Assembly: GCF_027925385.1 (NCBI RefSeq)
Contig: NZ_AP027142.1
Span: forward strand, 3,310,501-3,374,500
Direction: 5' to 3'
Length of the DNA stretch: 64,000 nt
From: Methylocystis iwaonis
GTDB taxonomy: Bacteria > Pseudomonadota > Alphaproteobacteria > Rhizobiales > Beijerinckiaceae
Shown piece by piece: positions 19,074 through 27,339 of the stretch. Within the stretch, counting starts at the first letter, position 1. Each line of letters opens with the position of its first letter. The translations under genes and the position numbers were made by a program. Below the pieces are notes generated by a model that saw only the letters and a program-made list of their open reading frames with translations, did no database searches and was not told the DNA's origin.

Positions 19074-20027
19074 CTAAGCAGCAACAGCCCCGCACGCATC
19101 CGATTGGTGGAGGCGTTCAAGATACCACTTGTATGTGCTCGCGATCCCGTCTTTGAGCGCCACCTGCGGCCGCCACCCGAGCTTGGCGATGCGGCTCGAA
19201 TCCATCAGCTTGCGCGGCGTTCCGTCGGGTTTCGAGGAATCGAAAACGATGTTTCCGGTGAAGCCGACGGCGCAGGCGATCAGCTCCGCAAGATCGCGAA
19301 TCGCGATCTCCGACCCTGCGCCGCAATTGATATGCTCGTAACCGTCGTAATGATCCATGCAGAAGACCACGCCCTTCGCCAAATCGTCTACATGCAGAAA
19401 TTCTCGCATCGGCGAACCCGTTCCCCAGACCACAACGTCACGACGGCCGTCACATTTCGCTTCGTGGAATTTCCGCATGAGCGCGGGTAGCACATGACTG
19501 GTCGTCAGGTCGAAGCTATCGTTTGGGCCATATAAATTGCAAGGCATCACGGAGATATAACGTCGCCCATATTGACGCCGATACGCCTGACAGAGCTTGA
19601 TGCCTGCGATCTTGGCGACGGCGTACCATTCATTTGTCGGCTCCAGGGGCCCGGAAAGCAACGCCTCCTCCTTGATCGGCTGCGGCGCGAACTTTGGATA
19701 GATGCAGGAGGATCCCAGGAACACGAGCCGGTCGACGTTAGCGGCGTGCGCAGAATGAATGATGTTCGTTTCGATAGCGAGATTGTCGTATATGAACTCG
19801 GCCGGGAATGCGTCATTTGCAAATATGCCGCCGACTTTCGCCGCTGCGAATATAATGGCGTCCGCGCGGTTTTGTTTCAGCCACAACTCGACCGACCGCT
19901 GATCCCGTAAATCGACGACGGAGCGATCGACTTTCAGCACTTCGTCGCCACGCGACTCCAAACATCTGGTTACCGCCGAGCCAACCATGCCTTTGTGGCC
20001 AGCCACCCATATGCGCTGTCTGCCCAT
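19074..20027 (-). CDS. fcl: GDP-L-fucose synthase
   Basis: Epimerase-reductase converting GDP-4-keto-6-deoxymannose to GDP-L-fucose, a precursor for fucosylated exopolysaccharide. The 317-residue SDR protein has the NAD(P) motif VAGHKGMVGSAV, then GSSCIYPKFAPQPIKE. The catalytic set Ser106/Ser107, Tyr135 and Lys139 (NEWYAVAK) matches E. coli Fcl. Ribosome site GGAGGAGCGAGCAC precedes the ATG. The preceding enzyme, GDP-mannose 4,6-dehydratase, is not in this window. Confidence 0.93.
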   Translation of the reverse strand: MGRQRIWVAGHKGMVGSAVTRCLESRGDEVLKVDRSVVDLRDQRSVELWLKQNRADAIIFAAAKVGGIFANDAFPAEFIYDNLAIETNIIHSAHAANVDRLVFLGSSCIYPKFAPQPIKEEALLSGPLEPTNEWYAVAKIAGIKLCQAYRRQYGRRYISVMPCNLYGPNDSFDLTTSHVLPALMRKFHEAKCDGRRDVVVWGTGSPMREFLHVDDLAKGVVFCMDHYDGYEHINCGAGSEIAIRDLAELIACAVGFTGNIVFDSSKPDGTPRKLMDSSRIAKLGWRPQVALKDGIASTYKWYLERLHQSDACGAVAA

Positions 20028-20104
20028 GTGCTCGCTCCTCCAACACTAACTCGATACACGTCGAGGCAAACGAGTGACTACCTTCTGCCCCGCGCCGCCT
20101 ATTG

Positions 20105-22303
20105 CTATTTTGCCTCCGCCGCCTGAGCGGTCTTCGTCGCAACGGCGCCAAAATCGAGGTGACGTTTTTCCTTCCTCTTTGCCGACGCGTATTTCTCGTG
20201 CCTTATGAGATAACTGGCGAGGCGCCCATAGCCGCTCTGCGCGTGCTTCTTCAGATTGACTTGCGTCAGCACGACCGTTGTCTCTTCGCGGCGTATATCT
20301 TTGAGGAGCTCGATCGCGTTGCGGGCGTCTTCGAAGCGCGTGCTCTCCCATTTCACAAGGAAAAGGACTTCGTCAGCGAAACGCGCCAGCAAACGCGTAT
20401 CGGCCACGTCGAGCAACGGAGGCGCGTCGAAGAACACCCAGTCATATCGTTCTCGCAGCGCCGCGAGCACGGCAAGCAAGCGCACAGCCGCATTCGATTC
20501 CGATAGATCGTCGGAAATTCGGCCGAAGGGAAGATAGTCGACGCCTAGGCTCTGAATCCGTTGGATCGAGTCGAATATGCTCCGATCGAACACGCCTGGA
20601 TCGAGACAAGACTGCGTCCCGGTCGTCAGGCCATCACGTTGCAAAGCCTGGGGCCAGATATCGAAATCGACGACCACCGCCCGCCGTCCATGGATCGCGG
20701 AGAGGACAGCGAGACTAAGGCAGAGCGTCGTCTTGCCTTCGTCTGCGCCGCCTGACGTCACCATGACCGTTTTCGATGCGTTCCCCGGCGCCACTCGAAA
20801 CTCCGGTTGCAGGGCGTCGGTCAATAATTGGACCGATTGCGCAAACGGCGTGGAGCGCTCCATCAGCAGCTTTCGATATGGCCATTCCTTCTTTGGGAGC
20901 CGAATATGCGGCACGACCGCAGCGCAAGGAACGCCCAGTGACGTCATAACGTCCCGTTCAGTCCTTATCCGACGGTCGAATTGAGCCAGCCAAGCTGCGA
21001 GCCAATTTCCTGCGTAGCCGAAGGCGAGCATCGCGGGGATCACGAGCAGAAGAGGATTTATCGAGCTGGGCCTGTCCGGTATCGGGGCGTAAGAGAGAAC
21101 CCGCGCATCCGGTTTGCAGTGCGCTATCCGCTCGCGGATAATGTTCACCTGCCGCTCCAAAGCTGGCTGCAATTGGCGCGCTGCGGACGCCTGCGTCAAG
21201 GCTTCGCGGATACGCTGATCCGTGAATTTGTTGCGCCCACTGGCGTCGTGAATCGCCTCTGCCTGGTTCTGCAGGAGATTTCGAGCCAGGCTGTCCGTCT
21301 GTATTGCTTGCGACCTTATGACATCCAGTTGGGCCGATATCCGGGTCAGTTCGAGCTCCAGCGCATTTCGCTTCGTTTCCACAGAGCTGGCGACGAAGAG
21401 ATCGGCCATCCGGTTGACAAGACCAGCCGTCTTGATTGGATCTGGAGACGAAAAGTTTATCGAAATGACATCCGAGTGACCCTCTTGAGAAACTTTCACG
21501 CGCTTCTCAAAATCCTCTGGCCGGGGCCCGCCGCCGGATGGCTTTTTCGTCAATGCGCCTAACCAGATTTCGAAACGGCGCTTCAGCTCGGAGACGCTGA
21601 GCTGACCAGTCTGCGACGCCTCGAAACCGCCCGTGGCCTCCGTCGCCGAGCTAACCGGATCGGGGGACGGCTCCCATAATCCGAGCATCGCGCGGCGTAG
21701 AAAGTCGCGAGAAAGAAGTTTCGCCATAGCGGTCTCGATTGCCGCAGGCTGAACGGGCGCCGCTGGCGGCTGGGCGCCATTTGGCGTTTCTGCACCGGTA
21801 GCGGAGTCCTTTTGCATTTCGATCAGAAGCTGCGATTTGGCGGAATAGGTCGGACTAAATAAGAGCCCGCCAAAACCGACCAAGCCGCCCCCCAGGAATG
21901 CGCCAGCCGCAATAAAAAGAATTCGCTTTCCGAGCGACGCCTTCCGAGAGACGGCGCCCCGGTTCGGGGCGTGATCCGCGGGCTGTTGCATCGGCGAAGC
22001 CCGCTCGACCGACTCGGACGTCTTTTGCGTCCGTTGCGCGGAAACGCCGAATGAAAAAAGATCGATCGAGGCGGGCGTCGCCGCTGTTTGCGGGCAACTC
22101 GACCAAAGACGCTGCTTAAAGCGCTTCCGACCATTCATCGCCGGCGTGCGGCCTTTCGCGTGAAGCGCTTTGGAGCCAACCCGAAGCGTTTGCTTGCCAT
22201 GCTTGGCCCCCGAGCCGCCGATGTCTTCCGGCCCCTCGGCCACCCGCTTCCCGCGCGTCTTGTTGCTTCCAAGAGGTTTCTGTCTCGAGAATTTCACTAG
22301 CAT
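20105..22303 (-). CDS. Polysaccharide chain-length/tyrosine autokinase (Wzz + BY-kinase)
   Basis: Inner-membrane co-polymerase controlling exopolysaccharide length, fused to a bacterial tyrosine kinase (732 residues). Order: an unusual 120-residue basic cytoplasmic extension, TM1 about 127-150, a periplasmic coiled-coil region about 310-395, TM2 about 414-440, and the kinase domain. That domain has Walker A 517-525 (GGADEGKTT), Walker A' 543-549 (VVVDFDI) and Walker B 621-627. A short Tyr cluster lies at 692, 698 and 705. The usual Arg after Walker A' is replaced by Trp-Pro. Start ATG 22303 follows CAGGGCGC. Confidence 0.88.
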   Translation of the reverse strand: MLVKFSRQKPLGSNKTRGKRVAEGPEDIGGSGAKHGKQTLRVGSKALHAKGRTPAMNGRKRFKQRLWSSCPQTAATPASIDLFSFGVSAQRTQKTSESVERASPMQQPADHAPNRGAVSRKASLGKRILFIAAGAFLGGGLVGFGGLLFSPTYSAKSQLLIEMQKDSATGAETPNGAQPPAAPVQPAAIETAMAKLLSRDFLRRAMLGLWEPSPDPVSSATEATGGFEASQTGQLSVSELKRRFEIWLGALTKKPSGGGPRPEDFEKRVKVSQEGHSDVISINFSSPDPIKTAGLVNRMADLFVASSVETKRNALELELTRISAQLDVIRSQAIQTDSLARNLLQNQAEAIHDASGRNKFTDQRIREALTQASAARQLQPALERQVNIIRERIAHCKPDARVLSYAPIPDRPSSINPLLLVIPAMLAFGYAGNWLAAWLAQFDRRIRTERDVMTSLGVPCAAVVPHIRLPKKEWPYRKLLMERSTPFAQSVQLLTDALQPEFRVAPGNASKTVMVTSGGADEGKTTLCLSLAVLSAIHGRRAVVVDFDIWPQALQRDGLTTGTQSCLDPGVFDRSIFDSIQRIQSLGVDYLPFGRISDDLSESNAAVRLLAVLAALRERYDWVFFDAPPLLDVADTRLLARFADEVLFLVKWESTRFEDARNAIELLKDIRREETTVVLTQVNLKKHAQSGYGRLASYLIRHEKYASAKRKEKRHLDFGAVATKTAQAAEAK

Positions 22304-22641
22304 GCGCCCTGCCCATTGAATGAAAGTCCGTCGCTTTAACGACGGGTCCTAAACAATGCTTCAGGAAAGTTTACGTGAGTTTTTGGTCAAAACAACGCAT
22401 GCAAAACGTATAACCCATAATTGCCGGAGATGCCCACACTGGCTCGCGCACGTTTGAATTAGTCAATTGGTCATACGTATTGTTACGCAGCCGCGCATTA
22501 TGGACAATACACGCCATATTTTCAAAAAATGCGTTGATGCTTCACCTATTTTTAATTAGAGGTAGGAAGTCGGGATGACCTCAAAATAACTCGACGAGCA
22601 CTATTCTTTATTGCTCGCGTTCTCGTTCCCGGAGGGGGCCT
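22304..22641. promoter_or_regulatory. AT-rich divergent promoter region, BY-kinase / LuxR regulator
   Basis: This 338-base gene-free stretch is clearly more AT-rich than its surroundings, especially 22380-22570, with runs such as AATTAGTCAATTGG and TATTTTTAATTAGAGG. It must hold the promoters of both the kinase gene and the regulator gene; the LuxR-type regulator may bind here. I could not name boxes reliably. Confidence 0.5.
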
Positions 22642-23487
22642 ATGCACAGGCGCAGCTATCCAGACCACAAGACTGTCGTGACTGCCATAGTTGAGCGCAA
22701 TGGCTTGTTTAGAGACGGGCTTGTCGAAATACTTCAAACGAGCCGTTTCGACGTCATCCTATCCGCCCCAGTAATAGACGCAGACGCCATAGCGTTGATC
22801 CGCGACCAGAAACCCGACCTGCTGGTCATCGACCTTGGGCAGGATCTCCGGGACACGCTCAGTCAGATCAGGCTCTTCAAAAGCTTTCGTGCGGACGCGC
22901 CGGTCGCTGTGCTTGCGCCAAGCTTGGACAGCGACCTGGCGCCACTGCTCCAAGAGGGCGTCTCGGCCTTCCTCAGTAGCTCGATGCGGGGCGAGGCGCT
23001 CATCAAGGCGCTAGAACTCGTCATGCTCGGAGAGACCGTCTTACCGCAACAACTTCTCGCGACGCTGCTCGTCAACTCCAAGAGCGCTCCTACCGCCCTG
23101 CCCCAACTGCAAATCGAGACCTCGGTGAATGAATTGAAATGCAGGATCGACGCAACCGCCGTCGCTGGCGAACGCGCGCAGCATAACGCGCTAGCAAAGA
23201 ATGACACGACGCCCCAATTCTCGGACCAAGAGCGACGCATCCTGCGCTGCCTCGTCGATGGCGACTCCAACAAATCTATCGCCCGTAGAATCGGCATCGC
23301 AGAGGCGACCGTCAAAGTGCATGTGAAAGCAATCTTACGCAAAATTCGACTACAAAATCGGACCCAGGCCGCCGTCTGGGCTCTGAGCCAAAACCAGCTC
23401 CTGGTCGCCGAGAGCGCCAAAGGAAAGCTCGACTCCTCAAGCAATCGAGAGTCCTCGGTCGCTCTCATCGACACGCCGCCTCAATAG
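22642..23487 (+). CDS. LuxR/NarL-type response regulator with atypical receiver
   Basis: Transcription factor, likely controlling the surrounding exopolysaccharide genes. The 281-residue protein has an N-terminal receiver-like domain (residues 12-130) and a C-terminal LuxR helix-turn-helix (about 195-255: FSDQERRILRCLVDGDSNKS, then IARRIGIAEATVKVHVKAIL). The receiver is degenerate: the acidic pocket reads ERNG instead of DDH, and the conserved Lys is replaced (FLSSS). The Asp of VIDL remains. No histidine kinase gene is nearby. Ribosome site GGAGGGGGCCT. Its stop overlaps the convergent sugar transferase by 7 bases. Confidence 0.85.
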   Translation: MHRRSYPDHKTVVTAIVERNGLFRDGLVEILQTSRFDVILSAPVIDADAIALIRDQKPDLLVIDLGQDLRDTLSQIRLFKSFRADAPVAVLAPSLDSDLAPLLQEGVSAFLSSSMRGEALIKALELVMLGETVLPQQLLATLLVNSKSAPTALPQLQIETSVNELKCRIDATAVAGERAQHNALAKNDTTPQFSDQERRILRCLVDGDSNKSIARRIGIAEATVKVHVKAILRKIRLQNRTQAAVWALSQNQLLVAESAKGKLDSSSNRESSVALIDTPPQ

Positions 23488-24947
23488 GCGCGCCCGAGGA
23501 TAAGTGCGACCGGCGTGCGCATCAGTATCCACATATCCAGCCAGAGCGACCAATTCTTCACGTAAAGGACGTCGAAATCAACGCGCCGTTTCATGTCGCT
23601 GAGCATAGCCGTCTCGCCACGAAAGCCGTTCACTTGCGCCAAACCGGTCATGCCAGGAAGGACATGTAAGCGATACACATAGTCCTGTATGAGCGCCTTA
23701 TATTGAGCGTCATGCGCGAGCGCATGGGGGCGCGGTCCGACAAGCGACATATCGCCCTTCAGCACGTTGAACAATTGGGGCAGCTCGTCGATGCTCGTCT
23801 TGCGCAACACGCGGCCGACGCAATTGACCCGCGCATCATTCTTCCGCGCTTGCTCGATCGACGCGCCATTTTCCAATACGTTCATCGTACGGAATTTGTA
23901 GATGACGAACTTCCTTTCATTGAAACCACTCCGCATTTGCCTGAATATAACTGGACCTGGGCTCCCCGCCTTGATAGCGATCGCCGTCGCAAGCATGACG
24001 GGAGAAAGCAAGAGAAGCGCTAAGGACGCGAGTGCGATATCGCATCCGCGCTTGATGGCTCGCTCTGTCGCGCTCATCGCGATGCGTGGCATTTCAATCG
24101 ACGTCGCGCTGCTCACCAATCTCCGTAAAGATCGGTCCGGAATGAGACGCACGGGAAGCGCTGAACAGCGCAGGCGCAGGTCTATCTCTGCGATCAGATC
24201 CACGTCGCGCCAACGAAACGCAATGACGAACTCGTCCGCGTTCGTCTCGGCGGAAATTCTCCTGGCTTCCTCCAATTTGGATTGCCCGCGCTCCGTTAGC
24301 TGGCCGTTTGCAGCGGCCTCGTCATCGAGCGTTACGCGAGCAACCTCGCTGAGCCCGAAAGACAGGTTCAAATGAGCGGCGCTCAAACGCCCCAGCTCCT
24401 CGGCGTCGCCAATAACGACCGCCCGACGCCCCGCTACCGAATGTTTCGCTGTGAAGGCTCGCAGGGCGCGCGCAAACGCGCGCCGGATCGCGAGCAACAA
24501 CGCCAGATCGACTGCCCCTGAAGCGAACAAAAGCCCGACATAAAACGAATCCGCCAGCCGCAAGGGGTAGATGAGCGCAAGCTGCATCGCTAGCGCCAGC
24601 AACCATGAGAGAATGACGTGATTCCGATGCTGCCGCGCGTCCAGCAGCGCGCTCATGCGATAAAGACCTTTTGATTGGCAGAGCAAGGCGTAAACAACGA
24701 AACCGACCTCGCTCAGCGCAATCGTTCGGTCAAGAAAGGGCGTTAACGACAGGAAAGATTGCCCAATATACTCGACCGCAAGAGCCCCGCCGAAAATTGC
24801 CGCAGCCTCTGACAGCGCCACACCCGCCAGCACATAGGGATATGAGATGCGCCATCTCGATGTGTCCGAGCTGAATGTATTTCCTGCTCCCTCCCACCAC
24901 GACGATGCGCTGCGAACGACATGAGGAGATAAACGCTGCCAGAGCAT
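23481..24947 (-). CDS. Undecaprenyl-phosphate sugar phosphotransferase (WcaJ/ExoY-type initiating enzyme)
   Basis: Starts repeat-unit assembly by transferring a sugar phosphate to the lipid carrier in the inner membrane. The 488 residues hold several N-terminal membrane segments (about 37-160), a CoA-binding-like Rossmann domain, and the C-terminal bacterial sugar transferase domain. Signatures are KRGCDIALASLALLLLSPVM, SPGPVIFRQMRSGFNERKF, IYKFRTM, RVNCVGRVLRKTSIDELPQL and LSLVGPRPHA. ATG at 24947 follows CGGAGAAATATTCA. Confidence 0.93.
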   Translation of the reverse strand: MLWQRLSPHVVRSASSWWEGAGNTFSSDTSRWRISYPYVLAGVALSEAAAIFGGALAVEYIGQSFLSLTPFLDRTIALSEVGFVVYALLCQSKGLYRMSALLDARQHRNHVILSWLLALAMQLALIYPLRLADSFYVGLLFASGAVDLALLLAIRRAFARALRAFTAKHSVAGRRAVVIGDAEELGRLSAAHLNLSFGLSEVARVTLDDEAAANGQLTERGQSKLEEARRISAETNADEFVIAFRWRDVDLIAEIDLRLRCSALPVRLIPDRSLRRLVSSATSIEMPRIAMSATERAIKRGCDIALASLALLLLSPVMLATAIAIKAGSPGPVIFRQMRSGFNERKFVIYKFRTMNVLENGASIEQARKNDARVNCVGRVLRKTSIDELPQLFNVLKGDMSLVGPRPHALAHDAQYKALIQDYVYRLHVLPGMTGLAQVNGFRGETAMLSDMKRRVDFDVLYVKNWSLWLDMWILMRTPVALILGRAY

Positions 24948-25204
24948 TGAATATTTCTCCGCCGATAGTTTCGCCCGAGAAATATACTTCTATGTGTCCT
25001 GGCCTATTCTACTCAATTGCTTTGGAGAGTTACTCCGCTCGATCGATTTTGCTTCTATTACGCATGTACCCCCAGGTATGACGCGCTGCTTGCTTGTTTG
25101 ATCACACTCGAAGGGCCTTCCTTTTCCGCGGCGCCACGCGCGAACCACTTAAGCGTGCGGTGTGTTGAATCCGCCGGTCAGTGGAACGCCTCGGCTAACA
25201 CAGC
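24948..25204. promoter_or_regulatory. Intergenic region upstream of sugar phosphotransferase
   Basis: 257 bases between two genes on the minus strand. The part next to the phosphotransferase start (24950-25075) is AT-rich and probably carries its promoter. No open frame there shows protein-like character, and no clear hairpin was found downstream of the WecG-type gene. Confidence 0.35.
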
Positions 25205-26053
25205 TTAGACCTTCTGCACCTTCATCAAACGGCGCAGTAACAATTCTCGCGCGCTCAAACATAGGAAGGTGGGAACCACGATCGCATAACGTCGCCAGAG
25301 CCGTCTCGGCTCGCAAGCCAATCGGAAAAGCCATTCCAGACCGCTTCGCTGCAGCCATTTCGGCGCCTCTGGTTTGGTTCCTGCCAAAAAATCGAAGGCC
25401 GCTCCGACGCCAACCATGACGGGCGCGTCGATACGGTCGAAATTCGCCACCATCCAGCGTTCCTGCTTGGGCGCGCCAAGGCCGATCCATAGGACATCCG
25501 GCCTCGCCGCATTGATCTCCTCGACCGTTTCGAGGTTCTCGGCGGCCGAAAGCTCACGAAAGGGAGGACAGAGTGCGCCGACCACTTTGAGCCCAGGATG
25601 GGCGGTGATCAGCTTCGCGCTCAGCGCAGCGGCGGTTCCCGGAGCCCCGCCAACGTAAAAATGACGCAGACCGAGCCCGCACGACATTGCCGTAATTGTC
25701 CGCATGAAATCCGTTCCACGCACCCGTTCGACCCCGGATTTTCCGAGCAACTTCGAAAGCCACACGATGGGCATTCCATCTGGCAGAGATAGGGCTGCAT
25801 TCCTGTAGATTTCGTTCAACGTCGCATCCTGCCGGGCGGCGAGAAGCGCGTTTGCGTCCGTAACGCAAATATAGACTTTCCGACGCTCACGGATCGATCG
25901 CTCGACAAGCTCCGACGCCTCTGTGAGATTCGTAGCGCTAAGCCTAACCCCAAACACACTTACATCCTCAGCGATCTTTTCTCGTACAGTCGCTGGACCG
26001 GCGCCGTGACGAGAAGCGTCGCAAGGTCTTTCGAAAGCTCGCAATGGCCGCAT
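25205..26053 (-). CDS. WecG/TagA/CpsF family glycosyltransferase
   Basis: Adds a sugar (family members use UDP-ManNAc/ManNAcA or glucose) to the lipid-linked intermediate. About 282 residues with family blocks VYICVTDANALLAARQD, NAALSLPDGMPIVW, RVRGTDFM, FYVGGAPGTA, DVLWIGLGAPKQERWM and GVGAAFDFLAGTKPEAP. The true N-terminus is uncertain: ATG 26053 has a poorly spaced AAGG, and homology-like sequence only begins around VFGVRLSATNLTEA, some 30 residues in. Divergent from the RraA-like gene. Confidence 0.88.
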   Translation of the reverse strand: MRPLRAFERPCDASRHGAGPATVREKIAEDVSVFGVRLSATNLTEASELVERSIRERRKVYICVTDANALLAARQDATLNEIYRNAALSLPDGMPIVWLSKLLGKSGVERVRGTDFMRTITAMSCGLGLRHFYVGGAPGTAAALSAKLITAHPGLKVVGALCPPFRELSAAENLETVEEINAARPDVLWIGLGAPKQERWMVANFDRIDAPVMVGVGAAFDFLAGTKPEAPKWLQRSGLEWLFRLACEPRRLWRRYAIVVPTFLCLSARELLLRRLMKVQKV

Positions 26054-26425
26054 CCTTCTTTCGCCGATACATCGCACTCGGCTCTGATGCGCCAACGATA
26101 TGCGGACGACGACAGAACGGATATTGCGCAAGCGGATGCAGCTTGGCGCCCGGGACTAACTCTCGAGGATGCCTCCGATTGGATGAAGGCTTCCCCGCGC
26201 CACTCCAAAATTCATACGACATTCGCAAACCATCGCCTCGCTTTAGCGAGCGCTGCGGCGGCCCCTTAGAGGTAGCCCGTATATCTAATTCAGTAGAAGC
26301 GCAGGATGTGGCATTCAATCTGTGTAAGTTTTTTCTCTGGCGGAGAAAAACTTTTCCGGCGCGGTGGGCAAGGAAGACGGCGGGCGTGGATGGAGCGGAC
26401 GCATTTCCGATCCCACGAGGGAAAC
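26054..26425. promoter_or_regulatory. Divergent intergenic region with hairpin, WecG-type / RraA-like genes
   Basis: A 372-base gap with no convincing gene. It contains an 11-bp hairpin at 26326-26353 (AAGTTTTTTCTC paired with GAGAAAAACTT, one extra T, 5-base loop) 72 bases before the RraA-like start. It could be a leader hairpin or an attenuator-like structure; function is not known. Confidence 0.4.
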
Positions 26426-27193
26426 ATGCTCATGAAACAATTTGCTTCGACAGCCGTGTCTTCGACGGGAAATGTCGTGCCGACGGGGGTGACCCCGCCG
26501 CGTTCAGCAAAGATCCACCTTGGCCCCGGATTCCGCATAAGACTCGATTTCGACAGGCCGGCGCCTGAGCTGCTGGAGGCATTCGAAGGGCTCGACGTCG
26601 CCGACATCTCCGACCAGATGAACAGGCTCTATGCTGTCGATCCCGAAATCAAGTCCCTGGCTGCGTCTGAAAAGCGATTGATCGGACCAGCCTGTACAGT
26701 GCGGGTTTTTCCTGGCGACAATCTTATGGTGCATAAGTCGCTCGATGTCGCGCGGCCTGGCGACGTCGTCGTTATCGACGCTCGAGGATCTTCTCTAAAC
26801 GCTGTGCTTGGCGACATGGTTTGCACAAAGGCGAAGCATCGGGGCATTGCTGGCTTTGTGGTCGACGGATATGTGCGCGACATAGACGGCGTGCGAGAAA
26901 CCGGCTTTCCGGTTTTCGCGCGTGGCACAACGCCCGTAGGGCCGCTCCACAGAGGCCCCGGCGAAATCAATTATCCAGTTTGCTGCGGCGGCGTCGTCGT
27001 CCACCCGGGCGACATTGTTGTCGGAGACTCGAGCGGAATCGTCATTGTGCCACAGGCGCACGCAATCGAAATCCGCGACCGACTGCAGGACTACCTGCGT
27101 AGAAGCGCGGATTACCGGCGGAGCCTAAGGGCAGGAACCTTTTCGAATGCATGGGTCGACGACATCCTTGGCTCCTTGGGGTGGAGGTTCTGA
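26426..27193 (+). CDS. RraA-like/HMG-aldolase superfamily protein
   Basis: Probable metal-dependent aldolase or decarboxylase acting on a 2-oxoacid. 255 residues with the class II HMG/CHA-aldolase fingerprint: LGDMVCTKAKHRGIAG, then FVVDGYVRDIDGV, in which the Arg-Asp pair binds substrate and metal. Those residues argue for enzyme activity rather than the RNase E-inhibitor role of E. coli RraA. ATG at 26426 after GAGGGAAAC; an in-frame upstream extension from 26306 is low quality. Placed beside an ATP-grasp and an oxidoreductase inside an exopolysaccharide locus, which is an odd setting. Confidence 0.78.
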   Translation: MLMKQFASTAVSSTGNVVPTGVTPPRSAKIHLGPGFRIRLDFDRPAPELLEAFEGLDVADISDQMNRLYAVDPEIKSLAASEKRLIGPACTVRVFPGDNLMVHKSLDVARPGDVVVIDARGSSLNAVLGDMVCTKAKHRGIAGFVVDGYVRDIDGVRETGFPVFARGTTPVGPLHRGPGEINYPVCCGGVVVHPGDIVVGDSSGIVIVPQAHAIEIRDRLQDYLRRSADYRRSLRAGTFSNAWVDDILGSLGWRF

Positions 27194-27339
27194 GCACATT
27201 TAGAGGTCCGCGCACTGACATACTCGGAAGATTGGCGATGACGGCGCCTGCCTGGCGGTCAAGGCGGCCCTGCGTTCGTCACCATTATTGAAAAAAGACG
27301 GGTTCGTCCCACCCGGCTGAAATCCTGCGAGGAGCGTTC

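Noticed and set aside
22552-22737. 61-residue minus-strand frame upstream of the LuxR-type gene
   Set aside because: Overlaps the regulator's start and ribosome site and lies in the promoter region; no supporting signal.
26426-27193. Calling the RraA-like gene a regulator of RNase E activity
   Set aside because: The Arg-Asp and Gly-Asp residues of the aldolase-type members are kept, and the gene sits among metabolic enzymes.
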